A DNA stretch of 64,000 nt from Latrodectus hesperus (Eukaryota > Arthropoda > Arachnida > Araneae > Theridiidae). This document shows, piece after piece, positions 50,245 through 60,400 of the stretch. The stretch is taken from contig JAJQOW010000230.1 of NCBI GenBank assembly GCA_037975125.1, positions 86,124 through 150,123 on the forward strand, read 5' to 3'. A program made the position numbers and the translations under genes. A model generated the notes under the pieces. The model saw nothing but the letters and a program-made list of their open reading frames with translations, did not search any database and was not told the DNA's origin. The first letter of the stretch is position 1. Every line of letters begins with the position of its first letter.

Positions 50245-51508
50245 AAAGGGAAAGCTTTGTCTTTTGAGATCATTTTGTTTTTGTGATTAAATTCATAAAT
50301 ATAGAAGTAAACAGTTTAACAAATATTAAAAATAAAAAAATTCAGTGAAATAGAGACACTTTATTTGAGAATGAAACTTAATATTTAATTTTATTACAAT
50401 AATATATTTTGTTACAAAAATTTTTAACCAATTTTTTTATCACCCTGAGCTCTGCTAATATTGTTTTAGAAAATTTTTTAGAATATTCTTATTTAAGTTA
50501 ATTTTTCTGCTGTTAATATAGAATTACTAACAAACAATATTAAAAATTAATTAAACTAAGACCATAGAATCAAAGTTGTCTGAGTTCTATACTAAAATAG
50601 AATCAATGTTTTATTTTAAATCTATCAAAGTATCAAGTTCAGAAATGTTCTGGTTTATATGCCTATTGTTACAAATATATTGGAAGTAAATGATTGTGTA
50701 TGAATTATTTTTTAAAACTGAATTTATGAGGAATTGTTAAAATGTATATCTTATAAAAGCAATTATAATATTTTTACTATTAAATTTTGAGAAAACATTT
50801 GGAAAATCATAACTAACAATCTGCTAATTTATTTTTCTAAAATTGAAAATTATTTAAAAAATAAATTTATTGGAATTTTCGATTAGTAAAAAATAAAAGC
50901 AGATCTCTAAGACTGAAATTATTTATAATCAATTTTGTGTCCTTCTCAATAAAAACTTGAAAATACTGAAATCTCCAAAGAGTGTAAAAATATTAGATGA
51001 TCGATAAAACACATTTCATATTGATTTCCCATGTATAAGTATACTATATGAATTTATAAGTATTAAAAAAAGCCTTCCAACATAAAGTCATTTTTATCTA
51101 TAAAAAAGCTTATATATGTATGCATATTTAAAATGGGTTTTCCTTAATATTGACAGGCTTATTAACAAAAATACACTATCATTAAATTATTTTTTGACGA
51201 TATATTTTTTGCTATTTAAGCCAGACAACTGCATTTGTACGCGAGTAGAATACAAAAAATGCAGGGCATAATATCATCATTGTATTCACTCCCTTTCATC
51301 GAGATCTTAAAAAACTCACCGGGCCATATGCCATAAACTCATCACACCGTGCACTTTAACTGAACGGGCGAAGACACCGCAGCCACTCTCCGGCCAAGGT
51401 GAAAATTAGTTCACTGTTCCATGCACTATTACCGCACAGGGGCTGCTGATTTTCCATCGGTTCAAGTTGTTAACCCAGTCACCACCCCAGTGTTGAGTTG
51501 CTACTAGG
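50245..51508 (-). repeat. Right inverted arm (type A)
   Basis: Reverse complement of the left arm, with scattered substitutions and small indels. It lacks the 310-bp duplication, the microsatellite expansion and the gypsy element. Its inner edge lies about 30 bases from the type B terminus at 50214. Confidence 0.8.
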
Positions 51509-51781
51509 ATACATTTAGACAAAATATTTTTTACAAAAACGACATAAGAAAATTATAAGAGTGAAATTGATTCAAACAAATCAATTTTTTCTCAGAATAA
51601 ATTAGCATTTTAAAAACTTGACTGTGTAAACAAAATTCAAATAAGAATTTATCATGAAATATGTAATCATACTAATTAAAATATGGCAACCTTAAAAACT
51701 GTATCCAGAAAAGCAATCTATTATTAAATCTAGCAAAGCAGTTATTTTCATACAGCAAACCTGAAATAAATCTCAAGCACT
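51509..51781. other. Unassigned DNA between the type A arm and the LINE
   Basis: AT-rich. Before the LINE inserted it was continuous with 54948-55137, so it is probably interior to the type B-prime repeat. Confidence 0.45.
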
Positions 51782-51991
51782 CATTGGACGAATCTTCTTC
51801 TTCTATATACTTCTTCTTCTTCAGGTTGGGTTTGTATGTCATTGGCACCTCTGCTTTAATCAGCATATTGTACCATTAACTCCAAATCCAATGTTTCCTA
51901 ATTCCAGTTACTCGCGGTTCAACCACTTTATAAATATAGTCCGATAACCCTTTAATGGAATCTAGGTGTAACTCTCTAGTATGGATGATGC

Positions 51992-52677
51992 CTAAAAGGT
52001 TAATCTAGGGAGGGCAAGAGCCTCGCATTCGTAAATGATATACTTGGCCGTTTCCTCTTGCCTATGACATTTCCTGCTGATAGGGTCTTGCTGAAACAGT
52101 CCCATTTTGTGGACGTGTTTTCTGAAATAGTAGTGCCCAGTTATGAAGCCTACGATTAAACGTATCTTCTGCCTAGAGCATCTTAGAATTTCAGGGGCAA
52201 TCCTCGCTGATGATTCACAGATCATACTTTTTAGCGTGGGTTTGACCAGGAATGTTGAGCCAAGCTTCATACATCCTCCGTCTCTCCCATCTAAGAACAT
52301 TGGTTTTTGTGGTCATCAAATTGATTCCACAAAAGGTTCTGGACCAATGAGAACAAAAGACGATCCTTTTTAGCAAGTTCATCAGCCCTTTCATTACCTT
52401 CGATACCTTTGTGCCCTGGTATCCATACAAGGATCACTTTGTTTCTAGTTGCCAGTTCTGTAAGAAGTTTTCTACATTCCAAAATCATTTTAGATTTGAT
52501 TTCGAAAGAATAAAGCGCTTTTAAAGCGGCTTGACTCTCACTGAAAATGAGAATCCGCTTACTGTAGTAGCCCTTCTTCATGTTTAGTCGCAGACAGTGG
52601 ATAATGGCCAAAACTTCTGCCTGGAAGACCGTAGCGTATCGCCCAAGGCTTACAGACAAGCTGATTCTTGGTGACAC
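51992..52677 (-). pseudogene. LINE ORF2 RNase H and C-terminal domain
   Basis: 52677-52291: RNase H motifs VFQAEVLAIIHCL (Glu), SESQAALKAL (Ser where the family has Asp) and WIPGHKGIEGNERADELAKK (His, Asp). 52300-51992 in another frame: GFITGHYYFRKHVHKMG and ETAKYIIYECEAL, the usual C-terminal Cys/His region. The first catalytic Asp segment (TDGS) is not visible, and one frameshift separates the pieces. Confidence 0.85.
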
Positions 52678-52910
52678 GCCCCATACTCCCAGTCCTGAGA
52701 GGCTGTTCTTCAGTTATGCATCTGTGTACCAGATTAGATCTCCTGTTTTAGTTTCAAACATGTTGTTATTCCATTCGTCTCTAGTTGGAAAAACTATTTC
52801 AAATGTCCTATCGAACATGTATGCTTTTTTCCATGATGTCAGAGGGCATCAGGAGAGTAGGATCTTGAACTTTCCTGGTGATGCCCCTGTGCCCTTTGGC
52901 AATAGGCTGG

Positions 52911-53400
52911 TCATATCAATGGTTTTTGCAGCTTCATTCTGTATGCAGTCATTCTTGCAACGCTGCAGATGAAGATGTCCAAGAGAGTCAGATCCAAAAC
53001 AACCTCCAATGCTCTGGTTGGCGTGGTAGACATTGCTCCCGTGATGCAGAGACAGGCCAGTCTGTCAATCACAGTCTTCTGTTCCACCTTACGCCACCAG
53101 ATCACACAGGCATACGTAAGAATGGGCCTGACAAAAGCTGTGTACATCCATAACATCAGTTTTGGATGTAAAGCCCAGTTTTACCAAGCATTCGCCTGCA
53201 AATCATAATGATTTTCTTTGCTCGGTTAATCCTATCATCAATGCGCTTATTCTAGGTGAGTTTCTGGTCTAAATAGATGCCCAGATACTTCACCTCTGAA
53301 GCCACATTGATTTCAACATCAAAAAAGTCTTGGTATGAAAAAACCTTTCCGTTTCTTTTTGCGAGTAAAAGGTACAAGGTAGGTTTTTCTGAGGATTAAC
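52911..53400 (-). pseudogene. LINE ORF2, C-terminal part of the reverse transcriptase region
   Basis: Around 53290-53200 the minus strand reads KYLGIYLDQKLT, and 53156-52911 reads LWMYTAFVRPILTYACVIWW, standard landmarks just after the RT palm. The catalytic palm with its Asp-Asp pair is not present upstream. Confidence 0.8.
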
Positions 53401-53481
53401 TCATCAGGTCCCTAAAGATAAATTCAGAGAGGGGAAGAACCTCAATGTTTTTATGTAAGAGTATACAAAAGTTCTAGCGTT

Positions 53482-53530
53482 ACTAAAGGTAAGCTTATCT
53501 ATCTGTACAATAGATAAGCTTACCTTTAGT
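53482..53530. repeat. Perfect 21-bp inverted repeat with 7-nt loop
   Basis: Left arm 53482-53502 (actaaaggtaagcttatc plus tat), loop ctgtaca at 53503-53509, right arm 53510-53530. The right arm is native endonuclease coding sequence of the LINE; the left arm is its inverted copy at the deletion junction. Confidence 0.95.
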
Positions 53531-53760
53531 TCCTTTGAGGCCACTGATTCTCCCCCTAACCAACCAGGGTTCCTGAATCAGGGCCAGGTGTATATCCCCA
53601 GCAAGAAACTTCTTACTGAGGTTAGTAGTACCACTTCTACTGTGAGGGAGCTTGGCTTGAACTACCTTCACCCCCATCTGCAGGAGCAGGTTTGTCAAGT
53701 ACTTTAGCCTGCACTTGGTGAAGTCCAATATGATTATATCTCCTTATACCAAGTGTGGCA
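53495..53760 (-). pseudogene. LINE ORF2 endonuclease, N-terminal fragment
   Basis: Encodes LALIQEPWLVRGRISGLKG, the conserved EPW segment early in the apurinic-type endonuclease of I/R1/jockey LINEs. Truncated at 53495, at the edge of the hairpin at 53482-53530. Confidence 0.75.
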
Positions 53761-53810
53761 GCATCTAGTTCAGGCACACTAAGAACGATGGTCCGCCCAG
53801 ATGGGTCGTT

Positions 53811-54695
53811 CTAAATATTAAGAACGTTCCACTCCATTGGAGTGACCCCACCGTTCTGAGCCTCGATTTTTCTCAGGAGCTCTTTAGGCTCCAGTTCACT
53901 ACAGATTTTCGGCAGTTTTGCAATTATCTTGGTGGTTCTGACAAGTTTCCTTGCATAACCCACCAAGAGTTTTTGTTCCTGCCAAGGGCTTGTGTCACTG
54001 ATATTCTGTTCCAGCAACTTTGAGCTCTTCAGATCTGCACAGTTGATAATAAATGCCCCATTCTCAAGTTTACAGGATAGGAAAGTTGGGGCAAAACCCT
54101 CCTCATTCCTTCCTATTTTCCTGGTTAACAAGAGTTCCAGGTCGAAGGCATGTTTCTCTGTTAACCGTTTTTCCGGATGACCCTCTAACAGCACAGCCAT
54201 CTTGATCGCCATGAGAGCCGCCCTGTTATTAAATCCCTCAGGTCCTTCTGTCTTGGCAGCCTTTCCGGCCTTTCCTGGTTCGTCCGGTTGGCGGGACGCT
54301 TCTCGCCTTTTGTTGCCTTGGGTTTTTCATCCCAAGTCCCCTCAGCGATTTTGCGCTCCTTCACCAGCTTCTTTTTCTGGGCACCAGAAAGTCTCTTTTT
54401 AAGCTTGATTCTGGTCAGAGAGTCAGTCATGCTAGAGATAGCTTCCTGACTCTCACCAGAAGAAGATGGTTTTGGAGGTCATTTCTACCTCCTGTAAAGG
54501 TTTCATTGCTGCCTCTTCGCTAGATTGTTTCTGAGTTCCCTTGTCTTTTTCAGCAAGGTCAACTTCAGAGGCTTCACCTGCAAATGCAGAAAGGTTTGTT
54601 ATTTCTTGTGTCTTTTCAGCCACAGAGATAACAATTAATAAGCTCAGGTAATATAACAGTCCACCCAGCATTGCCTGAGTTACTGGGCAAGGCAA
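53811..54695 (-). pseudogene. LINE ORF1 remnant, three frames
   Basis: Pieces at 54695-54453 (AEKTQEITNLSAFAGEASEV), 54430-54185 (MTDSLTRIKLKKRLSGAQKK, then a Lys/Arg-rich stretch) and 54212-53811. ORF1 of these LINEs is an RNA-binding protein. The basic middle section fits this, but no zinc knuckle is visible. Two frameshifts break it. The first part also survives in the short copy at 31663-32046. Confidence 0.7.
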
Positions 54696-54947
54696 ATTAC
54701 TCTAGAAGTTCGCCAGACAACTAGAGGCTCCGTTAAGACACCAATACCGCGGTGCCAATTAGCCCTAGGCACGGATCGCATAACACCATGGTTTACGGGA
54801 GCTGGTTCGCGGCCTCTGATTCTATATTCAAAGCTATCCTGTCATTCCTACGGGACATTTGGCGATTCACCACCTGCCGACGCGCCTGGTGGCTGCTCAA
54901 GCCCCAGGAAGGTACGCGTACCCCCTGGTTCCAGGCATTGGACGAAT

Positions 54948-55137
54948 AGAGCGAATTGCTGAAATTTGAGCTGTGACGTCACGTAATGTTAAGTCTATGA
55001 CAATTGCTCAAACTGAAATATCGCCAACTCTCTCTCTCGCTAGTGTAACAGGGGCTTAAGTTACAGCGCACTGACCGCTGAAAAAAATCGGTAATGAAAC
55101 CGGTGAACTCTAATACCATTGGACCTCTGATACTAGG
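54948..55137 (-). repeat. Third terminus of the same motif family (type B-prime)
   Basis: On the minus strand it starts cctagtatcagaggtccaat at 55137, passes caccggtttcattacc (also in type B ends) and carries a palindromic tgacgtca (CRE-like) at 54974-54981. Beyond the LINE insertion it continues at 51781. It is related to type B over the first roughly 60 bases only. Confidence 0.6.
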
Positions 55138-55898
55138 ATGTTTTAAATATATAGTAACCATTAGGAATTAATTATAATGATCATTTGATGACTGTATCCT
55201 AAAAAATGTGCCACTTTTGATTTCTTATCTAAAAAGAGGTCAAACAAATTTAAATTTATATACTGTTCAGAACAATTAAATTATAAACGTTCGCTAATCA
55301 AGAAAAATTTGAAGCATTTAATGCTGAATTAAACACCTTTACATTCTATGTATAATTTTATAACAAATGACACGATTATGAATTAATCAGAAAGGAAAAA
55401 AATAAGAAAAATAAGGCTCTTTAGGAACTTAATTCTAAAAGTTTAGTTTTCTTTTTTCTTCATTCCATTCGATTCTATCTGTTTCATTTTTTGCTTGAAA
55501 ATAACTCGTTTTGAGAAAAAAAAGAGAAAATTAAAAAAATGTTCTATATGTTGCATTACTTTCTATTTCACTTTTATTCATAATCTTTTGGTATCAAAAT
55601 TTTCAATCAAAGAGTTGAATATATTGCAGGGGTACTAATGTACTACAATTTTACTTTTTCAGTCATTAGATGTTTGTTTACACTGACCATTTTAACTGTA
55701 AAATTACTTGAAAAAATTATTCCTGAACCTAAACTAATAGATGTCATATTATCCCATACAGAGAGCTGGTTCAAAGATTCTGAGTTACAAGTTATATTAT
55801 TTTCTGTGGGTTTCTAAATTTGATTTATAAAGGTACAAAAAAGTATGGAAACAGGTGTTTCCATAATTTTCTGAATCGAGCTATTTTAAATAAAAAAT
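55138..55898. other. AT-rich spacer without a gene
   Basis: Between the type B-prime end and type B copy 2. No coding frame or known repeat recognised. Confidence 0.5.
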
Positions 55899-56500
55899 CT
55901 CTAGTAGCAGAGGCTCAATGGTATTACAGTGGCCATTAACCGGTTTCATTGGTAACTCACTTTCCAGTGAATTTTTTCACCAGTCCGTGCCCAGTATCTT
56001 ACTCAAGAAACGGTCAGTGTATTTTCTACTGCTTATTGTGCACAACACCGTTGTCGGCTGCCGATAGAGTGGTCGCTGGACGGCGGCTGGAGCATTTACC
56101 ATTGAGATTGAAGGAAAATAAAATCATGCGCTGACTTATTAATAGGTCTACGCATGCGTGGCGGACATATTTAAAAATCATTGTGTTATTTACCACCTTT
56201 TCTGTATGTTTGCTTAAGATCTTGAATAATAACATTATTTTTAACAGAATAATTTAGTAAGTACTATCAAAATTCGTTTGAATGAATATAAAGTATATAT
56301 CTTTAAAATGACTATTTATTTAATTCGATTACATTATTTTTACGAAGTTAATTTTTATTTTGTGTTCGTAAAATTGAATCAAAATAAGCATTGCAAATAA
56401 TAATCTATTTTAAATTATATGAATTAATTTTAATATTAAATTTCACTTAAGTTTGTTCATTGCATTTGATGTTGAATCCATAATATTAATAATCTACGAT
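55899..56500 (+). repeat. Type B terminal repeat, copy 2 (inverted relative to copy 1)
   Basis: Begins ctctagtagcagaggctcaa and aligns by eye to the reverse complement of 49591-50214 along its whole length, including the gtctacgcatgcgtggcgg box near 56149 and the end aataatctacgattacag. The two copies point away from each other. Confidence 0.75.
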
Positions 56501-56781
56501 TACAGGTTTGATTACAGGTTTACATTTTATTTTTAAACTTTCTAAGGTGAACTACTTGTACAGATAAATTTTAAAAGTAATATAGTGCAACATGAAAACA
56601 TCATTAAATTCAAATATAAAAGTTTAACTCATTCAGTTTAATGAAAATATTTCAGAATAATAACCATTGTAACAAATCATAAGAAAACAATATTTCAAAT
56701 GTTTCTGTTATAATTTTTAATTACATTTTTTATTATCCTTTGTTTAATGTATGTAACTTTTGTTTATGTTGTTCCTGTAAC
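56501..56781. other. AT-rich spacer before the piggyBac end
   Basis: Type B similarity stops near 56500. Nothing recognised up to the TTAA at 56782. Confidence 0.5.
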
Positions 56782-57436
56782 TTAAACCCAGCGGTACAAC
56801 TATTGTACCACGAAGAAAGTGTCTCAGAAGACGGCTGTGATACAACAGTTGTACCAAGGATTTTTCCCCCTTTCAAGCGCCTGACTTTTTCCCTCTCAAA
56901 TTTCTTCGCGCAGTTGAGGGCGATTTAGTTGCTGCTCTTTTGTGGGTGAAAGTCGTAAAAATTTGGGACTTGTCTGAGCGGGGAATTTTAGCGAAAAACG
57001 GCTTTCATATGCTCCTCTTTTTAAAACGGAAGCATATTCATCCTCACTTTAGCAATTTTTTTCATTGTAATCAGTTACTTTTTTCGTCACTAGAAAAAAT
57101 ATTTTTGATGGCTGCACGTCGTAAAGGGTTGACTAATGAAGGAATTAAAAATTTATTGGAAGAATTAGAAGAAAAGAAAATTTATCAGGCAGTGATTCTG
57201 ATTGCTGTGATGAATCTGAATGCAAGGGTGTTAGTTTTTTTGACAGCAATAATGATGCAAATTCCTCTGAATCATTTGGTTTTTATTGGCGTAAGGCTAA
57301 AGCAGATGATAAGCCCATCATTTTTAAATTTACGGAGGATTATGGTATTTCTGAGACAATAAAGTATTTAGTTGAGGAACACGAATATTTCTATTTATTT
57401 TTTTCAGAAGAAATTTCAAACTTTATTGAAGATGAA
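56782..57436 (+). mobile_element. piggyBac-type element, 5' part, truncated by satellite
   Basis: TTAA at 56782-56785 is followed by acccagcggtacaactattg and a subterminal inverted pair (ggtacaactattgtacc; a related gttgtacc at 56850), resembling piggyBac left ends. A transposase start follows at 57108. The element is lost at about 57437, where the 374-bp satellite starts. The right end is not in the window. Confidence 0.65.
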
Positions 57437-57451
57437 ATGTTTCTAGACTAA
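57108..57451 (+). pseudogene. piggyBac transposase N-terminal fragment
   Basis: Starts MAARRKGLTNEGIKNLLEEL, then changes frame at an A-run near 57172-57175. The second frame has an acidic Ser/Asp stretch (SGSDSDCCDESE) and the pre-catalytic block with W, FTEDYGIS and FSEEISNFIEDE. That block corresponds to the start of the conserved transposase domain in piggyBac proteins. It then runs into the satellite and stops at 57451. The DDD catalytic residues lie further downstream in the family and are absent. Confidence 0.65.
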
Positions 57452-60400
57452 CTGTGGTATTCATTTTATTATAAAGTATATTTTAGGAGAAAAGTGAGTC
57501 TTTGTATGGTGCGCTCAATTGTCCGAAGTGATATCTTATGTATTTCAGCAAAAAACAACTCAATCTCCCACAAAAACGAATAGAAGTATTTACATAAAAT
57601 TCTGCAATTAGCATTACCTTATTACACTTAATCTTTATATGGTTTTTCATAAGTTTCCTATGGCCAGAATTTGCACACAGACAAGCTCAAGTGACACAAG
57701 TGACTTCAGATTCCCAATTACATTTGAGATGAAAATCCAAAATTTCCTCAATATCTTAAAAAATGGCCAATAGATATAGAAATAAATGGTTTAATTTTAT
57801 AGTAAATAATGTTTCTAGACTAACTGTGGTATTCATTTTATTATAAAAAGTATATTTTAGGAGAAAAGTGAGTCTTTGTATGGTGCGCTCAATTGTCCGA
57901 AGTGATATCTTATGTATTTCAGCAAAAAACAACTCAATCTCCCACAAAAACGAATAGAAGTATTTACATAAAATTCTGCAATTAGCATTACCTTATTACA
58001 CTTAATCTTTATATGGTTTTTCATAAGTTTCCTATGGCCAGAATTTGCACACAGACAAGCTCAAGTGACACAAGTGACTTCAGATTCCCAATTACATTTG
58101 AGATGAAAATCCAAAATTTCCTCAATATCTTAAAAAATGGCCAATAGATATAGAAATAAATGGTTTAATTTTATAGTAAATAATGTTTCTAGACTAACTG
58201 TGGTATTCATTTTATTATAAAAAGTATATTTTAGGAGAAAAGTGAGTCTTTGTATGGTGCGCTCAATTGTCCGAAGTGATATCTTATGTATTTCAGCAAA
58301 AAACAACTCAATCTCCCACAAAAACGAATAGAAGTATTTACATAAAATTCTGCAATTAGCATTACCTTATTACACTTAATCTTTATATGGTTTTTCATAA
58401 GTTTCCTATGGCCAGAATTTGCACACAGACAAGCTCAAGTGACACAAGTGACTTCAGATTCCCAATTACATTTGAGATGAAAATCCAAAATTTCCTCAAT
58501 ATCTTAAAAAATGGCCAATAGATATAGAAATAAATGGTTTAATTTTATAGTAAATAATGTTTCTAGACTAACTGTAGTATTCATTTTATTATAAAAAGTA
58601 TATTTTAGGAGAAAAGTGAGTCTTTGTATGGTGCGCTCAATTGTCCGAAGTGATATCTTATGTATTTCAGCAAAAAACAACTCAATCTCCCACAAAAACG
58701 AATAGAAGTATTTACATAAAATTCTGCAATTAGCATTACCTTATTACATAATCTTTATATGGTTTTTCATAAGTTTCCTATGGCCAGAATTTGCACACAG
58801 ACAAGCTCAAGTGACACAAGTGACTTCAGATTCCCAATTACATTTGAGATGAAAATCCAAAATTTCCTCAATATCTTAAAAAATGGCCAATAGATATAGA
58901 AATAAATGGTTTAATTTTATAGTAAATAATGTTTCTAGACTAACTGTGGTATTCATTTTATTATAAAAAGTATATTTTAGGAGAAAAGTGTGTCTTTGTG
59001 TGGTGCGCTCAATTGTCCGAAGTGATATCTTATGTATTTCAGCAAAAAACAACTCAATCTCCCACAAAAACGAATAGAAGTATTTACATAAAATTCTGCA
59101 ATTAGCATTACCTTATTACACTTAATCTTTATATGGTTTTTCATAAGTTTCCTATGGCCAGAATTTGCACACAGACAAGCTCAAGTGACACAAGTGACTT
59201 CAGATTCCCAATTACATTTGAGATGAAAATCCAAAATTTCCTCAATATCTTAAAAAATGGCCAATAGATATAGAAATAAATGGTTTAATTTTATAGTAAA
59301 TAATGTTTCTAGACTAACTGTGGTATTCATTTTATTATAAAAAGTATATTTTAGGAGAAAAGTGAGTCTTTGTATGGTGCGCTCAATTGTCCAGTGATAT
59401 CTTATGTATTTCAGCAAAAAACAACTCAATCTCCCACAAAAACGAATAGAAGTATTTACATAAAATTCTGCAATTAGCATTACCTTATTACACTTAATCT
59501 TTATATGGTTTTTCATAAGTTTCCTATGGCCAGAATTTGCACACAGACAAGCTCAAGTGACACAAGTGACTTCAGATTCCCAATTACATTTGAGATGAAA
59601 ATCCAAAATTTCCTCAATATCTTAAAAAATGGCCAATAGATATAGAAATAAATGGTTTAATTTTATAGTAAATAATGTTTCTAGACTAACTGTGGTATTC
59701 ATTTTATTATAAAAAGTATATTTTTTAGGAGAAAAGTGAGTCTTTGTATGGTGCGCTCAATTGTCCGAAGTGATATCTTATGTATTTCAGCAAAAAACAA
59801 CTCAATCTCCCACAAAAACGAATAGAAGTATTTACATAAAATTCTGCAATTAGCATTACCTTATTACACTTAATCTTTATATGGTTTTTCATAAGTTTCC
59901 TATGGCCAGAATTTGCACACAGACAAGCTCAAGTGACACAAGTGACTTCAGATTCCCAATTACATTTGAGATGAAAATCAAAATTTCCTCAATATCTTAA
60001 AAAATGGCCAATAGATATAGAAATAAATGGTTTAATTTTATAGTAAATAATGTTTCTAGACTAACTGTGGTATTCATTTTATTATAAAAAGTATATTTTA
60101 GGAGAAAAGTGAGTCTTTGTATGGTGCGCTCAATTGTCCGAAGTGATATCTTATGTATTTCAGCAAAAAACAACTCAATCTCCCACAAAAACGAATAGAA
60201 GTATTTACATAAAATTCTGCAATTAGCATTACCTTATTACACTTAATCTTTATATGGTTTTTCATAAGTTTCCTATGGCCAGAATTTTCACACAGACAAG
60301 CTCAAGTGACACAAGTGACTTCAGATTCCCAATTACATTTGAGATGAAAATCCAAAATTTCCTCAATATCTTAAAAAATGGCCAATAGATATAGAAATAA

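Larger units (their letters stand above)
40183..51508. mobile_element. Large element or fold-back with about 1.3-kb inverted arms (type A ends)
   Basis: The outer ends are cctagtagcaattcaacact at 40183 and its inverted counterpart ending ctactagg at 51508. Similarity continues inward through a GC-rich block (40196-40437 against 51260-51500) and a long AT-rich block. Arms: left 40183-41574 plus 47018 to about 47345, split by the gypsy insertion; right about 50245-51508. The left arm is longer partly because about 310 bp is tandemly duplicated (about 40861-41155 and 41175-41470). Divergence between arms is visible throughout. Whether this is one transposon or two inverted copies of a repeat is open; no matching target duplication is seen, although TTAA precedes the left end. 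Confidence 0.7.
51794..54935 (-). mobile_element. Internally deleted LINE (I/R1/jockey group) with 12-bp target duplication
   Basis: Flanked by perfect cattggacgaat at 51782-51793 and 54936-54947. Its 3' end (left) has a (GAA)-rich tail. Minus-strand order: 5' UTR about 54935-54700, ORF1 pieces 54695-53811, endonuclease start 53728-53495, then a jump to the late RT region (about 53400-52911), RNase H 52677-52291 and the C-terminal region 52300-51992. The RT catalytic core is missing. At 3.1 kb it is well short of a complete element of this group. It inserted into the type B-prime repeat. Confidence 0.9.

Noticed and set aside
40178..51512. piggyBac target duplication TTAA around the type A structure
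   Set aside because: TTAA is present before the left end, but the right end is followed by atacatt, so the duplication is not supported.
51672..51866. Minus-strand 64-codon frame across the LINE border
   Set aside because: It spans the LINE 3' tail and its target site, so it cannot be an ancestral gene.
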